Shown: piece after piece, positions 49,301-60,655 of the stretch
How positions within the stretch are numbered: the stretch's first letter is position 1
Layout of the letters: each line of letters opens with the position of its first letter
NCBI GenBank assembly: GCA_016806645.1
Contig: JACSYO010000527.1
Span: 1,931,001 to 1,995,000, forward strand
Source: Ophiodon elongatus
Lineage: Eukaryota > Chordata > Actinopteri > Perciformes > Hexagrammidae
Reading direction: 5' to 3'
Length of the DNA: 64,000 nucleotides
Position numbers and translations under genes: made by a program
Notes under the pieces: generated by a model
The model's input: the letters and a program-made list of their open reading frames with translations, nothing else
Told to the model about the DNA's origin: nothing
Databases searched by the model: none

Positions 49301-51958
49301 TACCGTCGAGTTGGTGCTTGTATCCTCTATGGAAGCATCTGCATGCATTACAGCCCTCCACTTGTTTATTCAGGTTTTTCCTTTTTAGTTTGAAGCTCAA
49401 CAGTGCATACTTTTGTTTTATTAGACTGCCTTTTTTTACTGTCTTTGTTGCGTGTGTCCTCGTGCACACAAGACAAACAAAACACTCGTAAAAACCTGAG
49501 CTACTCGAGCTAAAACCTTAACCTTGGATTAACTGCTATGACCACGGTCTTCACCTAACCTTAACCACACCAGCCATGCAAAGATATTGTAGAAAGCAAT
49601 GATGTTGAAGGGACAACTTCTGACTTTCTACTTTCATGTGAGACTTTTAAATCCACATCAGAGGAATGGAGTAGGAATTGTAGCTCTCTTTTATGAACGT
49701 TCACATGCCCATTTTTATGGGAATGAAAATTACTGGAAAAATGAAAATAAACTTAAATAAAGTCGTCATTTTTTTTAAACGGTTGGTGTCAGATTCTCTG
49801 CAGTCTGTGGCTGAAGTCTCAACAGACAAGTCCTTGCAGTTGCTGAATGTCAGGTCTGTACTTCAGCCATATTCAGTTTTGGTTGCCTTCAGTCCTCAGT
49901 AGTGAAACGCATGATCAATTCACGTAAAGTAGACTAAAACTCAGGCATCGTGTAATAGAAATGGCCACGAGTCACGACACTGTTCATCCAATTTGTCTGT
50001 GAACCTCAAACTACAGACAGCAGTTTCACACTATAGCCTTTGTTTAATTTTGAACCCAAATTGCTGCAATCAAAAGACGGAACAATAAAAATCTATCACA
50101 GTCCTAAAACTTAATGAACTTTACTGCACTACGAGCTTCCCTAAAGCCTCCTTAAATCCTGGAAGAGTGTAGATGCAAACAGCGATTTAGTATTTCTGTG
50201 ATGCCAACACACACATTCACACATAGCAAACTTGTTTGCAGTGTGTCATGTGTTTGAAGATTTTGCACAGACTGTATAATTGACTTGCCAGTTGCCATGA
50301 CCTACATATGACAGAATGTTATTGCTATGCAGCTCGTATGGAGCCCATGTTGGCAAGTCCTAAAATAATGCTCTGTAGCTTGGGACCGTCTCTGACAGCT
50401 TGTCTGAGATTGATTTATGTAAATATAACCAGAGCTGAAATTCCTCCTTTTGAATAGTGGCTTGAATAGTAACTTTGCAGTCATTACAGTAATGTCATCC
50501 AGTAACTTCCAGTCTTATTTCACAGAGGAGCACATCCCACCTGTCTGTGGAAAGATGGAGGAAGAAGCTGGTCAATAAATATTTCATGAGTTTCATTACT
50601 GCATATTTATGGTGTGTCTGCCACTCAGTAAATCTGTCTGAGTCCAATGCCGTGAAACAATTGTTTAACCCAACAGCCACAAATTCGAGCCATGCAGGCA
50701 AGGCAGAGTCATCTAATTTAACCGCCCTGCCAAGTGATGCCCACGGAGTCGTTACCGCCAGCGAAATGACAACAAGGGCACCATCTTGTTAGTTGATCTA
50801 TTATGGTGAAGTTTGTCTTTGAGAGCATCGGGGCACAATATGTGCAACAGAAGAAAAAAAAGCCACTGCTAATGAGAGGAGGAATGAACTGAATTCCAAA
50901 GGGTTTGGGTTTTTATCTGCGTTGCTTCTTTGTGCAGTGAGCATCTAATTGCTCAGCAGGACAGGGAGAGACAAATGATATCAGGTAATAGAAGTGTAGA
51001 TTGCATGTTAGAGGGAAGAGCTTTTGTAAGCCCTAAATGGCTGAGCAAATCAGTTTTTTGGGTGGGAAAGAAATTCAAAACTCCATTCTACGCACATTAT
51101 TAAGCATCAAAAAACATCCAAGCCAAAAGACTTAGTCTAAATGAAAAGAAATTCAAGACAAAACTAGATATTGATCGGTTTTAATTTAAATGTAATGATA
51201 TGAGCCAGATGTGGTTTAGTTGGCAGCTCAGGAGTCCTGCAATAATCTGGTTTCCTGCCCAGAGTGCACCCATGAATAGGATGGGATGTATGGATGGATC
51301 GATGGTCAGGTCAGCCATTAATTGAAGGAGTAGTTGTTAATTGATCTGGGGGGAAAAAGTAAGTTGCTTAATCAATTTAATGTAAATTAAAAAAAAATCA
51401 CAACTACACATCAAATTGTTGGAGAATGTTGTAGGTTGCTTGTATACACAGTGTTTTCTAACAAGCAAGCTACTTGTTGACTTTCTATCATCGACACGGC
51501 ATCAGTACTTAGCAAAGTTGTGCGATTAGTTCTCATCCAGTGGTTCTTTGCGGTGAGGGGCGGTTGGATTAACATTTGCAGAACATTTACATCCTGGGTC
51601 CAACCAAGAGTCAGTGTTTGTTTTCATGACCGCAATCTTCTCTCAACCTTAACCATAAATGTTGGTCCTTATCATTTATTCATGTCCATGATTTGAACAG
51701 CACTGACAAACAAGCTATTTTTTAAAAGGGTTAGATACTGAATGTATCCGTGAAATGTTCAAAGTATTCCATTTGATTTCCACCAAAATATCCAATCTTG
51801 CAATACAATATCCCTTCCTAGCTACTACCACATTGTCAACCTTTTTTATGATTATGTTTAGGCACTTAAGACACTGAAAGATGGTGGTCTTGGTGTAGTA
51901 CAGAAAAAGTCCACATTGATTAGAATCACACAACAGAACGTGTTTATTATCATGTATC
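49301..51958. other. Gene-free stretch
   Basis: No supported gene. ACCTTAACCTTGGATTAACT at about 49516 and CACCTAACCTTAACCACACC at about 49552 are family-A-like words on the minus strand, too short to delimit. Confidence 0.45.
51200..51305 (+). repeat. Possible decayed tRNA-derived SINE
   Basis: GTGGTTTAGTTGGCAGC resembles an RNA polymerase III A box. It is followed about 45 bases later by CCTGCCCAGAGTGCACCCAT, and then by a GGATGGGATGTATGGATGGA tail such as often ends fish retroposons. No clear B box was found. Confidence 0.25.
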
Positions 51959-52620
51959 CAAAACCACGATTGTTAAAGGAGCCAAGTCTCCTACTGTTGG
52001 CTACTGAGGTGTTGTTCCCTCTGGATTCACCTGGTTGACGCGCTCTTGTCCAGCCTCCATTACCTTGCGTTAACTTTGATTAAAATTGTAACAGGTACAT
52101 AATCCAAAGACAGGTTGTGATGCATTAGAGTCCATTTTATTCTCTTCGGCCGTGGTACAACATAAACCCGGTGCCTTGGTGCCAACAATTAACACACGGT
52201 TAGTAGAAGCTAAACAAACTGGGACCGCGAAAGCGGTCAAAACCCTTTGCCCTTCCCGGGGTCCAACACCTGACGTCGATAATGATCTAATTGATTATAT
52301 ACCTGAGCACAGGACCTCAGACCCAATGTACATACAGAGTAACATATATTTTCACCACCATATTTGGCTCTTACAACGATCTTTCGCGAACCGTAGTCAA
52401 GGTTTTGGCCTAAACCTAACCACGGATGGTCCTCTGGATGCGAACCTCTGGATTTAAATTCATGCACTTTGTACGCCCAGCGTCCACCACAACCACCAAC
52501 CCGCGATTCCTGTTCTGTCCATAAATGTTGTGCCTCATTGACTCAAACAAGTGTTGCCTGCTTCGTAACCCAGGCTGTGATTGTGTTTGACACCATAACG
52601 TGATTGAGAACATAATTTAG
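51959..52620. other. Compositionally distinct, unassigned segment
   Basis: GC- and CpG-richer than its neighbours, with words such as CCCGGTGCCTTGGTGCCAAC, GACCGCGAAAGCGG and GATCTTTCGCGAACCG. On the minus strand GGCCGAAGAGAATAAAATGG contains a poly(A) signal. Overlapping open frames of 65-101 residues show no domain. It could be a decayed transposon or LTR-like end or a young insertion; I cannot place it. Confidence 0.3.
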
Positions 52621-54162
52621 TTCCATTATATTGGAGATTCACACTAAAGACTTCAGCCCAGACTAACAACACACAACTAACATAACCTTATTCTCTTATA
52701 TCCTGAAGAAACTTTCCTGAATACAGCCCTGTATTCATTGTTTATTTTTTTTACTTCCTTGTATTGTTCTGTTAGTGTTTTGTCATTTGTCTTGCAATAC
52801 AAAATAAAGAAAACAAATTTAAACAATATCCTGGTTGCTCTAAATAATCTAAAAGCTTTAATTGGAAACCATTTCACCAAAGAAATAGCCATAATAGCTC
52901 AGTAATAAATTCAAATCTATAATCTGGTTTCTATTCAAACAAGCCCATATGGAAACTTAACAGAGACTGAATATGATGTAGGGAGGCTGAGCAGGTTGTT
53001 AAACCTGTAGGTTGTAAAATAAAAAATAAAAAACCAGTGACCGCTTGATACCCAGAGCTATTTCAACCTTTGCTGGATGAATGAAAAATGAAAAAATGAT
53101 TGCCTTATGACATGTACAGTAACTCAAATGGAACATTTTAAATTGCAGGCTGGAGCAGAGAAAAAGCTTCACATAAAGGAAAAATGACGATTGCATGTGT
53201 TGGTTTGAAGATGTAATGGAATTGAAGGGACCTCTCGCCTTTTCTACAGAACCCAGAGCCTTAATTTGAGGCACTTAATCATGGTCTTATTCAGACTCGC
53301 ATAATGCATCAAATTATAACTTGCAATGGGCTCTGTTTGTTCCTTTGGGACTCAAATTGCTCTCAGTGCAAAGAACACACCTGGACTCCAGAGAGGAGGC
53401 AATTTCCTGCTTCAGTTTTGATGCTTAAAGGTTTTGATTGTGACCTCAAACAAACACCATCCGGTGTGCTCAGAATATAAATCTATCAGCGGGTTCAAAA
53501 TGTACTTCTTTAATCCATTATATTTCAAATTGAGCAAGAATTAACCTGGACGTTTCTTTAGCGGCAGCCATGCTCAGAACGTGTGAGAGTTTGCTTTTCT
53601 CACTCCCACAAGGAGAAACGGGAGCATCCTTCATGATGCCAGCCTCCAAAGTCCTTGATTCCACAATGGATCCACAATGTGAGTGTTCCCGACCAACAGG
53701 GTTGTACGCACATAATGCAGGAGGCTTGTCAGTTCTGCTTTTGTTTAGATTTAAAAATAAACACCTATGATTAAAGAAAAATAAATCATATTGTACCATA
53801 TGCTGTAAATGTTTTTGAACACTCTGGCACATGATTTATGATTTATTTCCATTTCACTTATTTATATTTTCTTTTTTCTCTTCACTTTCTATTGCATGAA
53901 GCATATTCTAAACTCTGGAAACTGTGGATATGTGGTCTTCGCATTGAAACATAACATCATTTAGTGAAAAATAGGATCAACCTGCCAGCTGAATGTCGGT
54001 GGCTGATATCCTTAGAAGTGTATTTCTCTCTCTGAATCAATCAATTCACTGTTTTGCCGATTACTCCCAATGAATGCTAATGACCTGAACCCTTTATAGA
54101 GACTGTTCAACACTTACACTAGCAATTGATTGGAATGAATTATTTGTGACCGAGTCGATCAG

Positions 54163-54164
<2 letters not shown>
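52621..54164. other. Gene-free stretch
   Basis: No gene or named repeat seen. Confidence 0.5.
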
Positions 54165-54258
<94 letters not shown>

Positions 54259-54328
54259 GAGTGAGTGAGTGAGTGTGTTCCCTGAATACATTTTAACAAG
54301 GCGTTATTGTTGTTAAGCAGTATGTATA

Positions 54329-54394
<66 letters not shown>
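54165..54394. repeat. Compound microsatellite: (TG)n, 48-bp unit, (TG)n(TATG)n(TA)n
   Basis: About 44 TG units (54165-54253) pass through GTGAGTGAGTGAGTGAG into the 48-bp dispersed unit at 54273-54320. This is the inverted partner of 28808-28855. After it come TG, ATGT and finally TA repeats (to about 54394). It is among the longest simple-sequence blocks in the window and likely highly variable in length. Confidence 0.9.
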
Positions 54395-54398
<4 letters not shown>

Positions 54399-56066
54399 GT
54401 CAACAGACATCACAATTCAGAATATATGGAGAATAATGGATGAATAATTACTCAGGTTTAAATTAAGCTTTCATTTCAAGAAACGTTCCTACTTAATACC
54501 AAATTGCATAAAACTGCTTTGAAAACGTGTAATTATTGACCCGGAAAATAAAGCATTGTCAAATGTTCCTCTACATCTATCCTTGACCCCATGAGGATTC
54601 CTATCAAGAAGGAAGACGACCTTCCAGGAAGCTTTCATTGTGCACAACGATGATGACGTTTCCCTGTAAAACAATCTCATGGTGCAGTGGTCCCCGTCCC
54701 CCGTGCCCCCCGTCCCCCGTCCCCCCCCTCCCACTCTCACCCCGAACCCTGGAGACTGATCTGCGACTTCCCTCAAAGCTTCATGGACACACAACTCAGC
54801 CCGTGTGACTTCATCCCAGTCACAACCTTTTCATGCGACCTCATTTTGCCGACGTCATTGCTCGCCACCTTCCCTCAAGATGTTTTCTCCCTGTGCAGTA
54901 TGTATCTGTCCGAGGATGCAAGGAGCCGACGGAAGATGTGACCCCAATACCTTCACCCCAGTCCCCAGCGAGCGGCCCGCTGCTGTGATGCTGCTGCAGC
55001 CATTATTTCCCATTAGTGCCTTGACAGCGGGCCGTTTGTAGCAGCGAGACCCTGCAGAGAATCGGGTCAGCCACCGTGCCCCCATCCCTTTGTTGGCACA
55101 TGCGCTGTTCGACCTCGCGTGGCCCCGTTCGCGGGTCCACATGTTTGGTGGAGGTTATCTGAAAATAAGGACAAACAAGCTTGTAACCTACATTTGCTTT
55201 AAACCGGTTGCTTTAAATGAATGCCAGTGCCTACTGAGTACAGTTTGATTTAAAGCCAAAACTAAATAAGAATGTAAACTTTACTTTACTTACTTCACTT
55301 ACTTCCATGAACGTCCACACCAAATTGTGAGCTAATCTGGTAGATGTTGAAATATTTCGGTGGATAAGATCACTTTGAAACACATTTGAGAAACTCAATT
55401 TCCTTGTGTACGTGGGAGGTCAGACTTGAGATGTGTAACGTACACGGACCCGGTCCCTTAGGAGATCTTTGGTGCTACAGCATGCAGTGATATTTTAGTC
55501 AACAGTGAACCTCCAACTTTGTGTCAACAGTTTGCGTTGTGCTTTTGAGGGTGTGGAAGTTGTGCTTTTGAGGGTGTGGAAGAAAGGAAAAGAAGAAAAA
55601 GATTTGGATGGGCAAACTGACAGTCTTTACAGAGGGAACAAAAAGAAAAAAGTTTGGAGTGTTAGTTTGTCCTTCAGTGTACGAGACAATCTAGCTCAAA
55701 GCTAAGAGGGCAATGCTGTGTTTGGGATCATGCCAGTGAATCATAAAAGTACACACACACACACACACGCAGACACACAGCCGGCACAGCAGAGCTAATC
55801 ACGACTGCTGCTGCATCTGCGGCGAGTCCTCTCCTCTAATGAACAGATATGACAAGCACTTCTCTCATCGTGTCATCTAATTCATCATCTACTGTCTTTT
55901 GCTTTTTTATTTTTTTTTTTCCTGTCTTGTTCCTTCAGGCTGATTGGAAATAAAATGCAATTAGCGACAGTATTCTTCTGACCCGATTTTATGAGCAATT
56001 TAAATTCAAGAGGCCCAAATTTACTGCATTCACATGCTCCATTCATTTATAAGTATGCATAATCAG

Positions 56067-56068
<2 letters not shown>
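54395..56068. other. Gene-free stretch with C-rich tract and a 23-bp duplication
   Basis: No exon recognised. A C-rich run at 54692-54732 would give five or more G-runs on the minus strand. The segment 54680-55140 is GC-rich with open frames on both strands but no domain. A perfect 23-bp tandem duplication lies at 55536-55558 and 55559-55581, and an AC run at 55751-55769. Confidence 0.5.

Positions 56069-56118
<50 letters not shown>
56069..56118 (+). repeat. (AC)n microsatellite
   Basis: About 25 uninterrupted AC units. Confidence 0.95.
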
Positions 56119-56121
<3 letters not shown>

Positions 56122-56257
56122 TGTAAAAGGCTTTTAATGCCTGTAACAAGCTGAAATATTAACAGCCGGGTTGTGAAGCAAGGCGATTCTTAAACGTCAC
56201 AATATAAATGGAAGGTTAGTCTGGGGTCAGCACTATTGGAATATCAGCTGAGAATAG

Positions 56258-56311
56258 CTGTGTGTGTGTGTATATGTATAGTGTATATATATATACACTA
56301 TATATATATAC

Positions 56312-56360
<49 letters not shown>

Positions 56361-56470
56361 ATGTATATATGTGTGTGTGTGTGTATATGTATGTATATAT
56401 GTGTGTGTGTGTGTATATGTATGTATATATGTGTGTTTATGTATGTATGTATATATACATGTATTTAATT
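56258..56470 (+). repeat. TG/TA block with a perfect 30-bp tandem repeat
   Basis: After a TATA palindromic patch (about 56280-56312) and a TG run, a 30-bp unit occurs three times without a mismatch, at 56341-56370, 56371-56400 and 56401-56430. The unit is GTGTGTGTGTGTGTATATGT followed by ATGTATATAT. A fourth, diverged copy leads into TATG/TA repeats. The Val/Cys/Tyr open frames over this block are artefacts. Confidence 0.95.
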
Positions 56471-57229
56471 CTTTCCCTTGCTCACAGTGCAGTGTCCGTC
56501 CTTTCCAGCCTGAATGTGTTTAGTTTACCTCGATGACACAGAGGACCAGCTAGAAATACCCATATCCTTAAAATCTTCCTTCCCCTTCTCCTTAAACGTC
56601 TGCTTTGGCTCGGCATGATGAATGATCACTCGGACCAATCAATTCTATTTAGATAAGCGTGCCTCCAGAGAGGACAGGAAAGGGAAGAAGGATGGCTTTT
56701 TTTGAGTTATGCAACACACGAGGCCCAAGGTTATTGTTATTTGGGCTGCTCTCCAACCTGCGATTTTTTTTTTTTCAGGTAGGGCAGACTGTAACACATT
56801 GATAGCTGTATTTCTAAGATATTAACCTCTGGGAAAGGACTGTGAGTACAGCAGCAGTGTGCAGGAGGAGCTTAATGAAGCCTCAGCGCATCATTTCCAC
56901 TCAGGTGCAACGTACAAGGAATGGATTATGTGTTGCCTGGGTGTTATTGCACATAAATTACAGCAAAAGCTAATTTAATCACGTTCAAAAAGGATTCAGT
57001 GATTTCTGACAAATGCTAACTTGAAAGTTGTTTCTTTTGAGAATAACCTTTTTAATTATTTTTTTTTTTAAGTATCAGGCTTGTGTATATACATATAGGC
57101 TTACAGTGTTTACTGTTTTTACATTCATATGTAAATTTGCCTGAATTCCTTTTTTTTTTTATTGGCCTTAGAGGGACTGTCACTTTTGACTTTTTTTTTC
57201 ATCTCTTTTGTTTACTGTACTCTGTACTT
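56471..57229. other. Gene-free stretch
   Basis: No exon recognised; T-rich runs near 56767 and 57060. Confidence 0.5.
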
Positions 57230-57440
57230 CAACCAAGCAAGTCCCAGAAATCTGAGCCTGAAGCTCAGCTCACCTTCCTCTTGAACAACGATAAAGTCTT
57301 CATCAACAGCAGTTCAACTCCAGCAGTTTTAGTCGTGAATGCACCAATGTTATAGCTGATGTGCAAACGTCATGTTTTGCCCAACAGCGCCACCCAGTGG
57401 CTCATTAGCAATGTTTCCCGAAATGGCAGAAACCACCACC
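57230..57440 (+). repeat. Probable dispersed fish repeat
   Basis: Words AGCTCAGCTCACCTTCCTCT, AAAGTCTTCATCAACAGCAG, GTTTTGCCCAACAGCGCCAC and CAGTGGCTCATTAGC are in an order I associate with a common percomorph repeat. The short open frame across it (57083-57355) is not a gene. It lies just beyond the predicted MFAP3 poly(A) site. Confidence 0.4.
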
Positions 57441-57478
57441 AGAAAAGACACATTTGGAAATTGTTGATTGTATTTATT
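57425..57478 (-). terminator. MFAP3: Predicted MFAP3 polyadenylation site
   Basis: On the minus strand AATAAA (57478-57473) is followed after about 30 bases by a GT-rich stretch (TGTGTCTTTTCTGGTGGTGG), the usual cleavage-signal arrangement. Alternative AATAAA words upstream lie at 58371-58366, 58199-58194 and 57890-57885, so shorter 3' UTR forms are possible. Confidence 0.4.
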
Positions 57479-59269
57479 TAATTATCGTCTCTTAAAAGGA
57501 TGTTGCTTTCGGTCCTTGCATGTGACCTTAAACGCAGTCAAATATGATATTATTTCACGCAGAAAATTCAGCAAAACATTTGCAACATTTACTGCAAAAA
57601 AAAAATAAAAAAAAGTTAAACCAACGTTGTCCAGTTCCACAACTTACTCACAGTTAACATCTTGCGTGACTCAATTTTCTTACATATATCTCCCTGAGAC
57701 CGAGTAAAGAAGCTGGATATTCATGTTTCACAACACTTGGTTTTTAGGTTTAAAAAAAAAAAAAAACTCCTCATAGCCACAGAACAGTACAGTACAATGT
57801 GACTTTGAGAGCGACTCCTTTTTAGATTTTACTTCAAGAGCTTAAAAAAAAATAATAACAATCAAAACATAATAAATTGTTATTTTTATTGGAATGTTAA
57901 ACAAATATATATATATATTTTTTTTAAGCCTTGTGACCCCATCTAGAAACACTACTGATATTAGACACCTCGCCCTGCATATGGATGATCTGTGCACATA
58001 TATAAACAATGACACAAAAGAATAAATTACAAACTTTCCCCCCAAATGAGTTTCCTGTTTCCTGTTCGACGCTCACATTTGTCACGAGAAATACAGAGAA
58101 AACGCTGCATCACCTTCATGAAAGAAAAAAAAAAGAAAATCTGACTTTTCCCAGGCATGCACACATCAAAATATGATGAATTACACCTGCATATTTATTC
58201 GCACAATTTCAGACATTTTCCATCACATTGGACATTGATTGGAGCTATGATGTAAAAAATAATCACGTTTTATATATTTCAGCTCCTGCTGCTTCTGAAA
58301 AAAGGTAAAAGTAGCGGGAAGCTTTTGAAAAAAAATCCTCAAACATCACGGACTAAATATATATATTTATTTTTAAATGTTTACTTCTTTCACTCTGGAG
58401 AAAAAGCTAACCTGTAATTATCCGCCGCTCTGACGAACAGAAATGAAGAGACGCGGCGATATCCAATCGCGTCTGTGAAGTGAAACGTTTTTGAGGCATC
58501 ACTTCAAAGCCTCCCACTTCTCCCTGCGAGTGACAGGTGACTGACAGGAATCTGCGGCATGAAAACAGCCGACACAACGGAACGAGGATATTTCGTGACA
58601 ACATTTTGTTCTGTGGGAGCCGACTCGACGGTCAAAGGGAAAGGCAGCAAATGGTGTCGAGGAAAATCAGCTCTTATGGACATTTGCTCCTACACCAGCT
58701 GTGTGCCCGCGGAATGGAACGTTTAAGAGAGCCCCCCCCCCCACCCCTCCCCCTCCAACCACACAAAACAAGAAAACTAGAGATTAAATGTATTCAAGGC
58801 AAGAGAAAACAGAATTCGGAGCTCTGTTGACGGTCGGAAATTGCGATTTCTCTGTTGTTGTTGTTGCAATTTTAAGAAAAATTGAGGATCGCGGCAAGAG
58901 CCTTTTGATATGCGAAAACCCAATTGGACCGACAACGTCACATGGAAATAATGTCATGCAGGAAGGAGAAGGAGCATGACTCGGCATGTATTTTTGAGCA
59001 CCTTAAAGCCATAATGTCACCCGACGCCAGGGTGCCCGTCTCAAAGGAAGAACAAGTGGAAGACATCCAGAAGCCAACTTGTATATGGCTAGATAGCCGT
59101 TTCTTTTTTCTTTCTTTTTTTTTTTGCCTTCACCATGTTTTGGTTTCTTCTCTGACCCCAGGTTACCAACCCCACTTTTTTGCTTTTTCTTTTCTTCTCT
59201 TGTAAGCAGTTAAGACACCTCACACTTCAAAGGGTGTCTTTCTTCTGGCGGGAGTCAGAGTCAGATAGC
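57455..59269 (-). other. MFAP3: Predicted MFAP3 3' UTR
   Basis: About 1.8 kb between the stop codon and the best poly(A) site. No coding frame fits here. The transcript strand carries a G-rich run (complement of 58732-58757, with G-runs of 4 to more than 10 bases) that could form an RNA G-quadruplex, plus several AU-rich patches. The extent is an inference from signals only. Confidence 0.45.
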
Positions 59270-60021
59270 CTATATGTTGCTTTCATAGGACACACTGGTC
59301 CGTGAGCCCGGCACGCGGAGGCTCATCCCAGCGTCCATATCCTCGTCGTCGTCGTCGTCGTCGTCGTCGATGATCTTCTCGGACACCGGGTGGATGGAAA
59401 CTTTCACGTCGTTTGACGGCGGCAGCAGCGCCTGGCACGCCTCCCCCCTTTCCACATCCCCAGTTCTCTCGGCAGAGGGAGGGCCTATAGCTTGTCTGCT
59501 CCTGGACCCCGACGGCCCGGCCTGCTCCTCGTGGCGAGGCAGCCCCGCCTCCGCGACCTCCTCCGTGGACGCGCGGCAGTTCATGATGAGCGGCGGCAGC
59601 GGGACGCTCCGAGCCAGGTCCTCCATGTGCCGGGCGAACTCCATGGTCTTGAACTGCGTGACCTTGGCGAGCTCCAGCGTCTTGGCCGTCGTGATGATGG
59701 GAATGCGCTTGGCGACCTCGAACGCCTTCTGCAGCTTCTCGGCGCCCTCGGTGCGGAAGAAGTCATTGATGGCCCGCTCGGTCTTCTTGAGGTGGCTGCC
59801 GACCATGCAGAGGCGCGCCACGTTGAGGATCATGATGATGGTGAAGGTCACCAGGCAGACGATGACGTAGTACAGGCCCAGGCCGCTGTTGGTGTGGGCG
59901 ACGCGGAGTGTTACGGCGTAGCTCTGGATCCCGTCGGTGACGCAGGTGTAGCGGCCGCGGTCCTCGAAGGAGACCGTGGTGATGTTCAGGGCGCCATTCT
60001 CCTGAACTTCCCACTTCCCGC
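59270..60021 (-). CDS. MFAP3: MFAP3 last coding exon (Ig half, membrane helix, cytoplasmic tail)
   Basis: Microfibril-associated glycoprotein 3 family: a single-pass membrane protein with an extracellular Ig-like domain, described for the family as associated with elastic microfibrils. The acceptor TTTTGACTCCAG precedes 60021, and the exon begins in phase 1 so that A|GC makes Ser181. Residues 182-222 complete the Ig domain (W184, sequon N193-I-T, D201-R-G-R-Y-T-C207). About 229-250 is the membrane helix. Residues 259-325 are the block most conserved in the family (FFRTEGAEKLQKAF, KTLELAKVTQFKTMEFAR, SVPLPPLIMNCR). The tail is acidic, with eight Asp in a row at 399-406 encoded by a GAC/GAT run, and ends in ESNI, a class I PDZ-ligand shape. 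The paralogue MFAP3L is the alternative: the C-terminus resembles it, but the Ig hinge and the FAM114A2 neighbour favour MFAP3. Spliced product 430 residues. Confidence 0.93.
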
Positions 60022-60551
60022 CTGGAGTCAAAACACACGAGACAATGCAAAGATGTGAGTTGAGGATTGGGAAAGCAGGAAAAAAAGTCATCATCTCCCC
60101 CATCCAAGTTTGGAATGCATCAAACACAGTTAGCTTAATTTAAAAATTAGTACACAAAACACTACCTGATAAGATAAAAGCAGTTCATAGGTCAGATTCA
60201 TTAACGCAATTAAGTCCAGGATTTATGGCCATTTCGGTGCCGAATGCTCAGCAATGTATGACATGAGAATAGTGAGAAGACATTATGCCTCTGGGTTAAA
60301 ACTATGCTTAATTACATGTGACCTTTGTTTGAATACACAATATTAATAAATGCATTTTTGCACATATGGCATTAAAAAAGTAGTTATTCAAATGCTGTTG
60401 AAATAACATGTAAAAGTAACCTTGACGTGTTGTATATTATTAGAAATTCACCAAATTGAAGCTTGCTGGGTGTTTTCGAAGTGTGTTGTTGACGTATAGG
60501 GTTTATGTCCCTGTTTTAATTACATCCGTTTCAGAAATATACACATTAATT

Positions 60552-60633
<82 letters not shown>

Positions 60634-60655
60634 TATATTAATATCCTCCTCCTAC
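60022..60655 (-). other. MFAP3: MFAP3 intron 2 with a (TA)n microsatellite
   Basis: A 634-bp phase-1 intron with donor ACAA|GTAGGAGG (GT at 60655-60654) and acceptor CTCCAG ending at 60022. A long TA run (about 60558-60622) followed by ACACACATATATATA lies within 35 bases of the donor. Confidence 0.8.

Noticed and set aside
54094..54413. His/Thr repeat protein on the minus strand
   Set aside because: A reading of the TG microsatellite.
56236..56536. Val/Cys/Tyr-rich proteins of 68-95 residues
   Set aside because: Translations of TG/TA simple repeats.
57083..57355. 90-residue frame ending in a regular-looking peptide
   Set aside because: The second half follows a repeat I recognise from other fish loci; no splice signals frame it.
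59370..60058. Plus-strand open frames of 166 and 188 residues opposite MFAP3
   Set aside because: They are antisense shadows of the GC-rich MFAP3 exon, where stop codons are rare in every frame. The minus frame carries the recognisable protein.
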